Assembly: GCA_019614645.1 (NCBI GenBank)
Contig: JABWDB010000001.1
Location: 17,401,501 to 17,465,500 of the forward strand
Reading direction: 5' to 3'
From: Stratiolaelaps scimitus
Lineage: Eukaryota > Arthropoda > Arachnida > Mesostigmata > Laelapidae
Length of the DNA: 64,000 nt
Of this stretch, positions 1 to 12,957 are shown in pieces. The notes beneath the pieces were generated by a model, which saw nothing but the letters and a program-made list of their open reading frames with translations, was not told where the DNA came from and searched no databases. Position numbers and translations under genes: made by a program. Each line of letters opens with the position of its first letter. Within the stretch, counting starts at the first letter, position 1.

Positions 1-2105
1 CAGAGTTGGTAGCTGTCTCGAGAAACGTAACGTAAACCTGTTCTAGGCCTGGGGCAATTTCGTGCAGCCTACAGCATTGTCTGACTTCTCGAGGCTATAT
101 AACTGCTGGGCTAAAATGTATTCGGTGATAAAGGCAGCACTTACCTCTCTGTCTCTCCCTCCCTCTCTCTCTCTTCTATCTCATTGTCAGCTTACCGAAG
201 GATCAGGTGTTAAATCAACGCTAATTAGCTGGCAGAGCCAGTCTTGTACCCTTTATAACATGCTGGCTGCTGATTTAGCTAGTTAACCTTTCCGTCTTGG
301 CGGGCTTCCAACTTGGTAGCTGTATTCGTGATTTTCGAAGAGGGTGCACAATTTTAGTCATCTAACTAAATCAAACAAAATACTTTATTAACCTCTCGTG
401 TTCGAATTTGTAATGATTGGATACAGGCATGTCTGTCTATCCGCATACGAGAGCTCTGAGCGGACAAATGACTACCTAACCACTGCACGGAAATTACAAG
501 TAGTGTCAATATGTCAAGCAACTGTGCTACAAACGCTATCAGCATTGACAAAGCACAAACGGTGTTCTATCTATATACGAAGTGGCTCGTTACGAACAAC
601 TGCTGTAGTGAGGGGAGACGCGAACGCGTTACGAACATGGGGAATTCGCTATTGCGCTTTATGGCCGAGGAATCAAGATGTGCCTGTGAAATCATTGGTG
701 CAGAAATGATTATATACGCCGCACATAAAGCCATTCTATGAGCAGCTGACAATAAGAAAATATTGCTTTGTTGCTCGTGATCGTGTTGTACCTGTATGCG
801 TCAATACGCAGTGTGTCTGACAGAGATATGAATATATATATATATATATATATACATCCACAATTAGTTGACCCGTTGATCCGACAATGGGATAGGACAC
901 ATTCATGTATCGGTTAGGCGTAATATGCATTGCCTCTTAATATGTTAATTTCATATGACACTATGGCCCGCGCTTTGCGATACAATATAAAATTATTTCA
1001 TTTCATATATTGAATACTGTTCAGTTCATTGGCTTCTTCGTAAGCTTTAAAATTCAAATTGGTGTTGTTCCCAAACCCTTGGCATTCATGGCTTACAACG
1101 CCCGCATTTTCATACTGTATCCATCAGTTTTTACCTTTACGTTCATCACGCAGATGTTCATATTCTCACAATATGCGTTTCGAGTTCAACCTGTTTTCCA
1201 CGAATCCCATGCCAATGGGCAGTAACCCAGCAGATGCGAGATCTTGACTCATATGCATTGCTCGAAGAGTTTATGTCGCTGTCGGATTGAGAACTGGTCG
1301 TCCGCAGTACGTAGGCGACTACCGACCAACCAGTAGTCTTGTTTCTTGACGTATTTTCAAAGGTTATTCACATGTGCATCAGACACTACACGAGACCACC
1401 GGTAATGCGAGCTAAACAAGATGATGTTGACTGATTGAAAACGAACGGCCTCAACAAAATTTCAAACGACGTAGTGAAACTAACGACTATTTTATATACG
1501 CGATATTGCTCTCAAAGTTTCCCTGAGGGGTATTCGATAAGTCGAAACTTCCACATAGGTACATAGTAGCTTGACACCCCCCCATAGACACCCACACACA
1601 TACACACAAGCAGAGTGAAAGAAAAAAAAAGCTGAAGTAACTTTTAGCCGATAGCCTATGACGCAGAGCGGCAATTTTTATGTCTCCGCGCAGCAGTTTG
1701 TACACGGTCCTAGTTTTCTCCATCCTTGCGAGCGGCCTCCTTGAGTTTCAATGACCCTATTTTGCGTCGTCAGGGACTGCACACTTTACGATATTTCGTC
1801 GGAGCTAGTTTACCCATCGGGTCGGAGAGTGTTAAGGCGTAAAATAGTTTTGAGGACCCAAACGACGATTCATGGCACGGGCACCGTTTGAGTTCGGCGA
1901 CAGCAAACGCTGCGCTGAGCGCGTTCTGTTCGTTCTGCCGCTGCTGATGAAGCTGTTGTGACCGCCGAGACGGGCGTGAAGGCGAGTGGCAGTCTGCGAG
2001 CCGCTCGTACGATTTCAGCAAGCGCTAAAATGACATGTAGGCGTGCGTAACTCAACCCTCGACGACACGGTATTTGCTTCTGGTGCTGTCGGCTCTCGGC
2101 TCCTA
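1..2105. other. unassigned DNA with simple repeats
   Basis: I see no recognisable gene. The stretch holds a CT-rich tract at about 144-176, a (TA)n array at 832-854 and a CA-rich tract near 1588-1608. Base composition turns GC-richer from about 1860 on, leading into a coding-like segment on the minus strand. Short open frames here have no domain or composition that I can tie to a protein. Confidence 0.5.
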
Positions 2106-2204
2106 GCCGTTTCTACGACTAGGAGGTATCGCAGGGTAGCTGGAGGCGCTGTCCGTGACGCTGAAATGGACGTCTTCATACTTCTCCACATAGGCCACAT
2201 GTCG
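2106..2204 (-). other. coding-like segment, possible exon or gene relic, unrecognised
   Basis: On the minus strand, a pyrimidine-rich tract ends in CTCAG at 2205-2209. The frame after it uses mostly C- or G-ending codons and reads like a polar extracellular or linker peptide (it contains YVEKYEDVHF). It meets a TAG at 2103-2105, and a second coding-like run after that stop ends at another stop. The frame is also open for about 15 codons upstream of the acceptor. It could be a real exon whose donor I cannot place, or a decayed gene piece. I do not recognise the protein. Chance is not excluded. Confidence 0.17.
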
Positions 2205-2467
2205 CTGAGGAATACGAGGGGTGGCCCAAGCAGCCCACACCTCGTGTTACCCCGGCGTGACATTTCACCTTTGACTATTGCTGCTGTTGTGGCTGCTTGT
2301 ATTGTTGCCGTTATGCACAGAAATTGTTCCATTTATACGATTTGTATCTAAGACTATATAGACATTACTAGAATTGCAGGAACATCGATCGGTTCGAACC
2401 TCGTATATTATACTTTAATAATGATATATTCTGAGTATTTATTATATATTGACTAGAAATGATGGCC

Positions 2468-2489
2468 GGGGATCCGAATCCCGGATCCC
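2468..2489. other. GGGATCCG hairpin
   Basis: Arms GGGATCCG (2469-2476) and CGGATCCC (2482-2489) are perfect inverted repeats around a 5-base loop. The sequence loosely resembles a tRNA T-arm, but no D-arm, anticodon arm or acceptor stem can be folded around it. It is a local palindrome of unknown meaning. Confidence 0.3.
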
Positions 2490-2747
2490 TATTATATTTT
2501 GCCGTTTGTGGGAAAAAAATCCGTATTTTTTGTACCTTTTTCTAAACAATTACTCGATTTTAAAGAGGGTTCTGTGGTCCTGTTGAAGTCTCTGCTGGAG
2601 AATACACGTAAACAAAACGCGACGTTGACGTTTCGTATATATTCTATGCTAAATAATAGTTATTCGGATTCATTCGGATTCGTCATTATTTAGCAAGTTC
2701 CTAATGATGTACTTACGTCTAATATCTTGAACATTGCTTGACACGCT

Positions 2748-2820
2748 CTCTTACCATCACAAAGGTTTTCGGGCTGACTCTCAGCCAACATTTAACGTCC
2801 ACGGTAGTGCTCTTACCATC
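2748..2820 (-). mobile_element. 5'-truncated SINE-1 fragment with target-site duplication
   Basis: Positions 2761-2807 match, in reverse orientation, the 3' end of the tRNA-derived SINE whose best copy is at 40998-41183 (shared core GGCTGAGAGTCAGCCCGAAAA). Only about 47 bases of the element are present. The 11-base sequence CTCTTACCATC flanks it exactly at 2748-2758 and 2810-2820. That is the signature of LINE-driven target-primed reverse transcription with severe 5' truncation. Confidence 0.7.
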
Positions 2821-5800
2821 CAAAGCAGCCAAAGCATTACCGTTCCTTCGAACGATCAACTAACTGGTCAGCATTGTCCAAGAGGGGGAGTAACTTCCCT
2901 GTAGTTCCTCGAGCATATGGCTCTGTTTCGTACGAGGCCATTGTGAAGAGGTGTGGCGAATTGTTTTAACAAAAAAATGCAAAAACGCTGCAAACGCTGT
3001 CCAATTTCCAAGCGTGGACCTCGCCGCATATTGTGGTGTGCTGGCTAGCCATATGGCTGCGGAATGTTTGCCGCCGCTGGGCACAGATGTAGAGCAAACC
3101 CGGGCAACGAGCTAATATATATATAGAGTGCGTGCGACTGAATTTACCTAGACCGCAGCCGACTAAGCTGACTGCGGTCATTGCGACTCAGCCATACGTC
3201 AGCATATTAGATTGTGGGCGAATGTAGATTTCGCATGTAAATGTGAATTCCCGGCGCACTCGCGGTGGTATTGTAATGAGTGCGCCCTCGTCGTCCGACT
3301 GGTCGGCGTGGATCTGGCTGTAGCAATTTCAGTAGACATTATATTATAATAACTAAGTCACTCGGCTGATGCAGCCGAATCGCTTAATGAAGCGAGTCTA
3401 ACGGCACACAAACACATACGCAGGTATTCGAGAAATACGAGAGGGTCAGTGAGCTATCTGGGTAGGTTTGAACCTAAAAAGGTACCGATTTACAAAAACA
3501 TTTAATATCATGTTGTTACATTATCTAATCTGGCATGTTCACTAGGTACGTGTCATGGCTGCGGCTTTGAACCTTCAGCTTTTCGTAGTCAGAGTCGTTG
3601 TCGTCGTCATCCAAGTCGCCCCGCGAACAAAGCTGCCAGCTTTGGTGTTTTGCAATACACAGCTTATATTGTGCTGTTTACATTTGTTTTCTTCGGACCT
3701 TTCTTTTTACATTTGTTTTTTTTCATACGCCGACTTGAAGCCGAACTTTGGACGTACTGCCTTTTGTGGTTCAAGGCTTTTATTAAACTAGATCAATATA
3801 TAGGGTCTAATGAACATGTCACAAATTACATGTATATTTTATACTTTAATTTAATCGTTTTATTCTACTAGAATCTATGAAAAAACAAACTAGATGTGAG
3901 CGAGCTGCAAACCTCGTTTTTTCGTAGTCGCATAAGCTGTGTGAAAATATTATGATATAAACCTTTTTTGTCGTAGTGAGGCTGGACTAGCGAAGCACGA
4001 ATGTCTCTCTCCATCAAATTGAGCTGAACTGCTTCATATAAATACCTGGATTTTGTGTCTCGCAGAATCGGTGTACTTGAGCTGATGTTCCGAATGCAAT
4101 TTGTAGGATTCATATATTTCATACGTTGCCCTACCTGTTGTCAAAACCCTCCATCTTCAACATTAAGTCATTGTAAGTAAACAGTCCCCTATAGAGTTTA
4201 ATTACCACAAAAACAAAAAAGGCGTAGCAGAAACAAGAAAATGTAGACAAATTGAAGTGACCCAACAGGATCACATCCCCCGATCGTATTCCCGTTCTAT
4301 CATTCATCTGATGTATCTTCATAAGCTATAAGCATATCGCTCACCCATATTGATTTTCACACAGCTGCTGATTGTACTCGTCTGTTATAGAGTGAGGGCT
4401 GCTTGTAGCAGTGTCCGTGGCATCGATACAAGTTTAGCCTTGCTTCCATTGCCAAAACATGCGTCCAACCCGTCGTGTCTGGCTCTGTGGAGGACCATCT
4501 ATGCCAGACTTTCAGGGATCGACCTATTGACATATCGCGATTAGGATTCTCTGCGACGGATATTCTCGCTCGCGGTCCCTTGGGCTTTGATTGCCAGTTG
4601 TGGGGGGTAATAACATATCGATGGATATCTAGTTCCCTCGATCTAGTTCCCATCCTCCCTAAGTTCCATGAGAGGGAGGATGACAGAGCGATATTGAATT
4701 AGAAATGTTTATTTATTCATTTGCCACATTTATCTCCCCGGGCACGTAGATCGTGCAGCTGATATTTTCGCTCGTAAAAAGCTCCACTGTGCGATTACCA
4801 CAGGATCACCAGAGAAATTCAGTCTGTTTTACAATGTATTTAGAGTACAACTATTTGAAAGCAGAATTACCGGATAGCTACGAGACGGGTCAAGATTAGT
4901 ATCGTTTTAGACATTTGGGTGAAATCGATGTGTTTCGTGTTCAAATCGACTTACGTGGATCCTAATCATTATTATGGATCGTTGATAGTTCATCGCGGTT
5001 AATTGTAGCAACGTAGAAACTTTCTAAACTATTGTACAGCTTCGTATCGGCTCGGCTGCCATCTAAGAACAGGACGATACGATATCGCTAGAGTTGCCGT
5101 TGTAGAATTTAATTCTCCCAGGGCATCACACCTAATGGTCTCTTCTCTGTGGCCAATTTCAAACACTATGAAAATGGCTGATGCATTGCAACATTGTCAT
5201 AAAAAGACATCGCCAAGATGAATACATGTGAAGATGAATACATACATACTGAGTCAGCTTGAGCTATTGTAAAGCTTCACTCAGCGGAAATAAGAATCGA
5301 CCATAAGAAGAACACGAATGGTCAATATGTACAATATACAGTTGTGTGGATTCTTCAGCAATACTCCGAGACAGGCTGGAGAAAGCCGAATCGATGTCAA
5401 CTAAACCCACTTCAAATACCGGTCTATCACAGCTTACTGAAACTGTGTTACCACTTCCTTGTAGCACAATGCTGCACGGCTGCAATGAAATGTTCTCGAA
5501 AGCCCATTTCAGTTAGCAAGCACTGCGTTCAGTTATAAGACCGCGCTGCTCTTCGACCACGAAGTGCATCTTGGTAGTTAGTCAGTTATGCGTTGAATTA
5601 TGCCACGAACGTAACCTGAACACTTTTTAATGAACGAATACAAGTAAGCTTACATTGGAAGCACAGCGTATGCAGTGCAGCCTTGCATCATTGTTTATTT
5701 TTAGTTGGTGACAACAAGCTATGTATGACGTAGAATACGATTACAGTGACGTAGAATACGATGATTTATATTCTAATCCTTTTCTCCAATAATAATCCCA

Positions 5801-6763
5801 TTATTCAGGGCAAGTCATTGCTCAAAAAACCATTTCGGCCCATTGAGAAAGTCGTGAAAAGATAAATATAGTATGTACAAAATTCTATGAATAAATGTGC
5901 TATGTTTAAAGAAAAAAGTATGAACACCTTTGCTGTTTTTGTTTGTCGGGTTGCTTGTTTACTAAGTTACTTGAGTACGTAAAGAGTGTTTGTCTTAATG
6001 AAAATAAGCCGCTATGAACTATTCACTTTATGGTATCAGTTCTTGTATTCATTAAGTCCTACCACATCTACCTACACTAGCTGCTATATGACAATCATTA
6101 ATTAGTTAATTGCAGTGTAGGGTTTTCATGCATTCGTTGTGTCTGAGGGTAACTTGTGCCATCTCGATTTTTACGTGAGGCATCCTGACAGCAGTATTTT
6201 TCCAAGACATCACTAAATAAGGTGGCATCACTTCAGCTGTTTTTTTAACTTGGCCTCTTTACTGAAAATCAAACTGCCCGTAATGCACTAGATATAAGCA
6301 ATTCGGATAAGAGTCGGTTAGAAGCAGCCATTAAAGTCATGAGTTCAATAGTCAATACCACATTTTTAAAAGTGCTTTTTAATCATCGCTCCCTTTACCC
6401 GGCATGGTGTCGCATAGTTTGTTTCCCGTCGACAGATAATTAAGTTCCGGTGATAGAGTTAGCATGATTAATTAAGGCAACATCCGCCAGAAGGCAATCG
6501 TTTTATGCATTAGCCGCGAAAAATTACCGATGTCTCGAAACAGCACAGCTCCTTTTGGTCAATCAACGAACGGTATCCTCAGCTTGTGTCGCAAAGTTTA
6601 AAACGAGCTATTTGATTCTTCCCGCCCGTTTTTTGCACATCCTAGACGACGTTAATAGCCGGACGCGTGTTTCATCTTCACAGAATGAACTTCACATAAC
6701 AACTTACTCGAATTCAGTGGAATAGAAAACCGCAGAGAGGGTTCGGAATCAGCTTTCTGACTT
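2821..6763. other. unassigned AT-rich DNA
   Basis: I see no gene or known repeat. It contains a small hairpin (GACCGCAG at 3151-3158 against CTGCGGTC at 3172-3179) and a 16-base exact duplication, TGACGTAGAATACGAT, at 5726-5741 and 5747-5762. An open frame on the plus strand ending at about 4702 is unbroken for roughly 97 codons but has no start, domain or splice support that I trust. Confidence 0.5.
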
Positions 6764-7063
6764 CTAGAGCACTACGGAAACAACACCCACTCGACTTGAT
6801 GCAAAGGCACTCCAGGTGCTGCGTATAATCCACGCAGCGCGACGATAGGCGCCCCAGCGGGAGTCCCGTAGCGTGTAGTGATGCCTGAAACGTAAAAGGT
6901 GTTGCTGGTAGCTGAGGCGAGATAGGAGCGCCTTGTCGTTCACTCGGACATGCTCCAGCACGAGCGCACTCACTCCGGCGACAGAGCTGCTTCTGTTTGG
7001 GCCTCCAACTATATCCGTATCAACGGTAACTAAGCGGCGACGTCTTGACGCAGAATTATTCAC
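6764..7063 (-). CDS. unrecognised 99-residue ORF
   Basis: This ATG-initiated frame on the minus strand has a coding-like stretch in its middle (LEHVRVNDKALLSRL, mostly G/C-ending codons) and is rich in Arg, Ser and Val. It has no signal peptide, membrane segment or motif that I recognise, and no convincing polyadenylation signal. A frame of this length is expected by chance several times in 64 kb, so it is recorded only as a possibility. It might instead be an exon read past its true donor. Confidence 0.13.
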   Translation of the reverse strand: MNNSASRRRRLVTVDTDIVGGPNRSSSVAGVSALVLEHVRVNDKALLSRLSYQQHLLRFRHHYTLRDSRWGAYRRAAWIIRSTWSAFASSRVGVVSVVL

Positions 7064-7971
7064 TGATCGTTGCAGTATTAACGCTCATGGACGGTTGGCT
7101 TCTGACTCCGCCAAATGAATTTTTGGCCTGCCTAGTAATAAATGTTATCACACCATAGCAATTTGCAAATGCACTTGATTGGCCAGGCATTGTTGTACAC
7201 ATTGTTTTGTCGGTTGTTTGTTTTTCTGGTGTTGTTAAATCTATGTATGGTTTATTCATAGATCTATATGCTTCATGTAGGTGTCATATAAATAGTTTGG
7301 TTTTCGCTGTCATCAATATCGTGTCTTTCATTTTGTTCATTTTTATCGGTCATTAACTCCAACTGGTGATGTCGAGACTAGAAATTGAAGATGCACCCAG
7401 ACAAGACTATACGTGTTATTAATCGTTCTGTATTTTGCATGCGAATGTTAAGCTCTCATGGTCATGGGTAACGAAGGCAAGCCCTGTGACCGATAACCAC
7501 AAGTGGTGCTACCTTGTTTTGACAGCTGGATATTCAACCCAGTTTATATAAACGGTCAATGGGTCATCATTGTTCCTCCCTAGTGTAACAATCGAACAGT
7601 TCCCTCGTCTCCCATTCGATTGATCAAACGTCATATCTCATCACAGATTAGTACAGGAAAACGAAGCTACATGCGGGGAAAAAGCCTCATTTAGTGGAAA
7701 GAAAACATTGTTTTTTGTGGGTATCAACAACTGCTGGATGTTCTGTGGGGATTGTCACCTCGTGACCACACGAATGACCAATGAAGCGGAGATCTTAAGC
7801 CCAACCCTGGTCCCAATAGACGCGATACGGAAGTATTTTGATAAGATTGTGATACTAATTAAGTACGAGAGTGGAAAATGTGATATTTATTCAATGATAA
7901 AAGTGGGCGACAATTGTGGCCGCTGAACGTGAAACACGTCTCAAAACACCTTCCTCTAAAGCATTCTTAAT

Positions 7972-8073
7972 AGAATATCTAGAACAAGGAGGCCCCACTT
8001 CCCCAATCATTAAGCATGCCCAAAATAGAAATTACGTTACCCTTTTGAATATCTAAGGGAAATCTGTGCGTTA
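7972..8073 (+). repeat. dispersed repeat, copy 1 (pair with 44118-44215)
   Basis: About 100 bases here align with 44118-44215 in the same orientation, with substitutions and a few small gaps. Shared blocks include CCACTTCCCCA, TAAGCATG, ATAGAAATTACGT and TTTGAATATCTAA. No terminal inverted repeats, box A/B or coding frame is visible, so the family cannot be assigned. Flanks diverge abruptly on both sides, as expected for two fragments of an old interspersed element. Confidence 0.6.
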
Positions 8074-8266
8074 AAACTTGGGTTGCACTTATCTCTTTAT
8101 TGACGGAATTTTCGAAATATTACAACGCTTAAGTTCTCGTATTAAAAAATAAGATTAAAAAAAAGACGATCACCAAACCATGGATTAATTCACAAGGTTC
8201 TTCGAGGTGACATACCGTCAAAAATAATCACAAAGTCATATTGAACAACACATTTGTAAAAGTGGT

Positions 8267-8568
8267 TTACTGGATTTGATTCAAATAAGACTTTGCCTTT
8301 TTTTTTTCGAAAGCAAATTTTCTAACGCAGGTGAGAGACCGAATCTCTCTAGGCAAAGAACCCCAGACTGACGGCAGGCGATAAGCGAGAGTATGACGGA
8401 ACCCTTTGGCAATACGGAACTTAAATGATCCTTCCATCTGAGCTTTTCGCTCAAAACCAGGTCTAGGCATCTGACCGTAGATGACCACGGCATCTCAATG
8501 TCACAGAAACGCATTTGGCCGCTCGGATTGTTCCGTTGTGGTGAGCGAAACAGAGTTATATTCGTCAA
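8267..8568 (-). pseudogene. non-LTR retrotransposon (LINE) relic, C-terminal part of the RT ORF
   Basis: Two minus-strand frames each show a hallmark of the C-terminal part of Jockey/CR1-type LINE ORF2 proteins. The 8281-8568 frame has WSSTVRCLDLVLSEKLRWKD, matching the usual W..VKYLG..LD..L.W..H block that follows the RT catalytic core. The 8267-8488 frame has VWGSLPREIRSLTCVRKF followed by a Lys-rich K..L end, matching the WNSLP..IR....FK..L.. block near the end of such ORFs. In intact elements these blocks lie much further apart and in one frame. Here they are abutting and frame-shifted, so this is a decayed copy with an internal deletion. No 5' part is recognisable in the upstream 500 bases. 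Family assignment beyond LINE is inference. Confidence 0.55.
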
Positions 8569-8768
8569 TCAATATAGTGTTCTTCGCTTTCTACGACTCT
8601 CGTCCATCGATCAGGCAGCATATGGATCCCATGGGGAAAAACATTTCCTCATGGGAGGCGATTCACCCATCTGGCCAAGTTTGGACCCCTGCTTCTATCC
8701 TGAAGCGCCCCCCCCCCCCGTAAGCTGTGCTCCATGGATCTGAATAGATGGTAATCTAATGAAGCAAC

Positions 8769-8797
8769 GACTGGGCTATATATATATATACCCAGTC
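8769..8797. repeat. palindromic (TA)n hairpin
   Basis: GACTGGG (8769-8775) and CCCAGTC (8791-8797) are a perfect inverted repeat enclosing one C and seven TA units. The whole unit can fold into a hairpin. A C homopolymer of 12 lies just upstream at 8708-8719. Confidence 0.8.
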
Positions 8798-9525
8798 AAG
8801 GTCGGTTACAGTACGCTAAGGCAGCATGTACCCTAGTATTGTCATGATGCAGTATCACTTTATGCCGTCCTCTTCCATTCCACGACAATTTCCAGTTCAT
8901 TTCTCGGCTTAGTTGACTAAGTTGTCTTGTGCAACAGTCTGCGCTGATCGTTTCGGCAGATTTGAGCAATGCATAGTAGAGCTGTCCATTTTAAAAACTA
9001 CCAAATGCACAGCATTACCTTATGCACATGATTCCTGGGTCTAGCCACTAATGTTTGAGTTGGGGAGTGTAGGAAAATATCCTTTTTTTATCTCTTGTAA
9101 TATTTCTTTACAGAAAAGCCTTTCTCGTTTGTCGAGCGAGCAGGGAAAAGCAAATAACGAGGCGGTTTCCAACGGCATAAGAGATCCCACTTTCCTTGCT
9201 CTTGCACCTTTCCAAGGTAATTTAGATTGAGTTGGATGGCTTACTCCCAGCTGAGCACCAGGCTCAAGCTTTCCTGGACCGTATTCTAAGGTATATATGA
9301 ATGTAGACATAAGAACTGGACTTTTTTTTATTTCGTTAGCATTAGTTGTGTGATGTCTTTTTTCTGATCCGTTGTTTAATATATAAAGAATTACACATCA
9401 AATTCGTCGTCATCTGACTCTCGTGGCCACCCGGAACGTGGCTTGTCACTTAAATCGAAATATTTTGGTCTAAAGCGCTGTCCGGTGGCGTGGTGCATGC
9501 GGGTGCCCCTTGCGATCGGAGAAAA

Positions 9526-9552
9526 CTTGGCTGTAAGTCAGCACGGAAAATT
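9526..9552 (+). mobile_element. possible SINE-1 3' fragment
   Basis: About 26 bases (TTGGCTGTAAGTCAGCACGG and the following AAAATT) match the SINE-1 3' end seen at 25101-25125 with two or three differences. No clear target duplication flanks it, so chance similarity or an old insertion cannot be separated. Confidence 0.35.
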
Positions 9553-11214
9553 AAATGCTGAACTCAGTTTTCAGGGGATTCCCCTTTCCTTCACACATGA
9601 TCCTCGCGCCTCCTATTTGCAAATACTTTGGGTCCTTTGTAGATTTTTCGTCGGATACATGGGGCTCCTGAAGAACCACCGTAGCAGCGTGGACCCCACC
9701 ATGACGATTTTATACGAACAAAATGCAACATCCGCTATACTGTGGGTAGTTGATTCCTTCGCTGTTTTCAATTCTACTATCTATTCGTAGCGTTTGTTTG
9801 AGCGGGTTTATAGATTTGCGAGTTGTCTCGAAAAGTAATCTGAGCATTCTCACATCGACTATCAATTACCCTGCGGTTTATTTTCCTTTTTTGATTATGT
9901 CGCCCGCTACGAGCTTAATAGTAGAGTGGTTGGGATGGGACTAAGCGAGGCTCGCAATAGAATGATATTGCGCAACAACATGCTCCTTTTAAGGACAACC
10001 TGAGATAGGAGTTTAAGGAGTATCGGTGACTATGATCAGATCTGGCCCGCTGCGTGTTCTTAGCCGTGCAGCTTCCTGTAAAAACTTAGACGTTTTGAAC
10101 TTACAGCCTTGGGGATTTAGTGCCTATAAGCTACGAATCACAGGTAGAACGACAAATGCAGACCCTCGACTTCTGACTAATTGAACTGTCTGTCAGGTGT
10201 AGAAGTCGCAGAGTCCCCCCGAACTTCACGACGAATGCTTGGCTGGTCCATCTTCCTTGTCTAGTATTTTCCTTACGTTCATTATGCACGTCAATCACTT
10301 GATATATTCCGTGTGCCGTCAATGTTGTATTCGTTCGACATCGATCTGTGGTTTTCTAAAGGTCAAAACTACGCAGAGAGGAAAAACCGTTGGATAAAGT
10401 AATGAGAGAGATACGTTCGATCTAGACAATTTTGAGGTATTTCTATTTACCAATTTATGATACGAGATTTACGCTTGACATGTACAGTGCATAGGACTAG
10501 CATCTAGACTTTTGTCCAGATGCCTGCCCCATGACCTGTGCATAATAGTCGTCCTTGTCAACAATTAAATCTTCTCAACCACTGCTCAAAGTTTGAGCCA
10601 AATTCTAGCAATACATGTTCTATCACAAATGCGATTATACAATATAATCTGTCGATTTATTTATATGAAATGATAGTGGAATAATTGAAGGAATGTACAT
10701 TTATACAAATAATAACGAACTGGTACATGAATATTCATATGTTCCCGCTCCATGGTGCCATGTCAACACAAAAACAATGCGTTAATAAATGCACGAGCGG
10801 GCTGGTGTGTACCGTAGCCGGCAGGTCGTCCACCGCGCTCGAACGAGCAACATGCGTCTCTGGATTGTTCTCTCTAATTGCGTCTTAGGTAAAACGTCCC
10901 CCGATTAGCCATGTCTTCCGCCTAGAACCCGACGACCGATATGATACTCTCACTAGTTCCATCCAGGGTGCTAGTGTTCCCAACTTTTCCAACATAATCA
11001 AATCTGTGAACGCCACCTTTATCGGTGTGAATTAAGCATTTGATGTCATCTTTTGGCTAGATCGCTCTATTTCCAGATTATTCTCAATTTTTAAAAGCTT
11101 TTGACTTTCCGGGAAACACTGAAAATGTAGTAGGCAGCGGCCTTAGCTTCGCAGGCAAACCAGAAGATACATGGAAACTAAGCATTTATAATGGCTGAAT
11201 AAGATAGTATTGCT
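9553..11214. other. unassigned DNA
   Basis: I see nothing beyond short open frames. There is no repeat match to other parts of the window, no tRNA-like boxes and no long simple repeats. Confidence 0.5.
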
Positions 11215-11267
11215 AGTGATACTAAGGAATACTAAGGCTTTCGGGCTGACTCTCAGCCAGTGATACT
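11215..11267 (-). mobile_element. minimal SINE-1 fragment with 9-bp target duplication
   Basis: Positions 11234-11258 carry only the last 25 or so bases of SINE-1 in reverse orientation (CTTTCGGGCTGACTCTCAGC). AGTGATACT occurs at 11215-11223 and again at 11259-11267. The few bases between the first duplicate and the element contain a local ACTAAGG duplication. This reads as an almost fully truncated retroposition event. Confidence 0.55.
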
Positions 11268-12957
11268 GCTGCGATAAACAATGGCGTTACAAACAACGAT
11301 CTCTGTTTCCATTTTACTGCTAAAGTATAGCATGCAGTGGGAGGACTGTATCCAGGTTCTCCTAGATAGAGGCTAAGTGCTGTTAATTAACTAATGGAAT
11401 ATCTCAATGCACATGGCTGTAATGACCCATTATTATAGATGCTTACCATATTCTTACCTTCTCGTTGCTACCAGTATATTAAGCAGCCAGTGGCAGTCAT
11501 ACTAGACAGACCTCGGCACAGACAGACACCAATAACGAATAATTTCTGGGACCGTACGGCCTAAAAATAAGGCATTGCTAGTGTATGTTCGTCATGGATA
11601 GTGCATGACTACCACATTATTAAGCACTGTAATATATAACGATTAAACAATCTGTCGAAAGGCAATTTCGCGGATCATTGCCTTCTTGTTACGCTACGCC
11701 CGTCCGTACGACCTGCTTTGAAAGTTCCACAACAAAATGATTCGTAATTATTTTCATTTATGTTCCGACGTTCGTTTCGATGCTTAGCCAGATAGCAGAG
11801 TGCAGTAGTGTAGTACATGCGGGCTGTAGTATTGCTTGACTTTACCTAAAAAAAAACAACATTTATATGTATCCTTTACAGGAATCGTCCCATTTTCTTC
11901 TTGACACTTTTGTTTTTTGATACGTTCGCATGATGTATGAACTTTAGCTAATTGGAGATACACAGCTCGAAAATATGCGTATAGATTTGCTATCGCTCTG
12001 TGCTGATGAAATTCCGCAGTAGCGATCCGCTCTGGGGTGTGCTGAAAATAGCGCTCAATGACCTGACGATCCGGCTTCCACTTCAACGGGCTCTAGAAGT
12101 GGATAACCACGATGACATTGTGATGTGGATTCCACCTACTTGAACTCCTCCTTGGCTAGTGAATATCGTAATGTATTGAGCTCGCCGATATTGCTGGGCA
12201 GAACTGAATCGTAAATAAGAGTAAAGCGAACATCAAAGGCTTCAAATAAGACTTTGTGTCGATGAACACCGGTGAATGTGAGCTGAGCAGGTAGAAAAGG
12301 CCTGTCGATTTTGCCTGATTGCAATCACGGAATATCTAACGTGGGCAATCTTGAATTTTGTCAAAGGGAACTCACAATATATTCAGGAGAAGACAATTTT
12401 GTTTCCGAGAGGGTCATTCTTCACGTACAAGCGCGCTAGACAGATCTATATTATTTTATGAGGGGTGTTCGTGTAAAATTCAACATTTTCAACTTTGCGA
12501 AAATCAACTCTATCGTTAAAAGTTGGCGAAGTAGATCCTATTAGTTAGCCTAATGAGCTGCCGATGTAGGTAATCACAAATCGAATAAATATGCACAGTT
12601 CTTAATATGTGGTGGCGACCTCGGGCTTAACGTCATGGAGCGGTTCTCGTGTCGGCCATTACGTACCAACCTATGGGCTTGCGTTTAGAGTTGGTTCCCG
12701 TCATTTCTCCCATCAGGCATTTCTCGGTGACTCGGTAGGTTAACTGCCAACCTAAAGGTATCTCAGCACACGACACGTTAGTCTCGCCTGCGTTAGGTCC
12801 CCTTGACCCTCTGATCTCGATCGGTACTTATTCTAATACTATTTCAATGCAGAGGAGACTAGCGTCCTATTCTCGCAGGGCGGGGCGGAAAAGCGTGAGG
12901 AGGCCGCCACGCCCTTACCTTGCTCGTTCTGCTGTCTCCGTCTCGTGCATCACTTAC
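11268..12957. other. unassigned DNA
   Basis: No supported gene, repeat or RNA is visible. Open frames at 11784-12086 and 12136-12324 on the minus strand are short and featureless. Confidence 0.45.
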
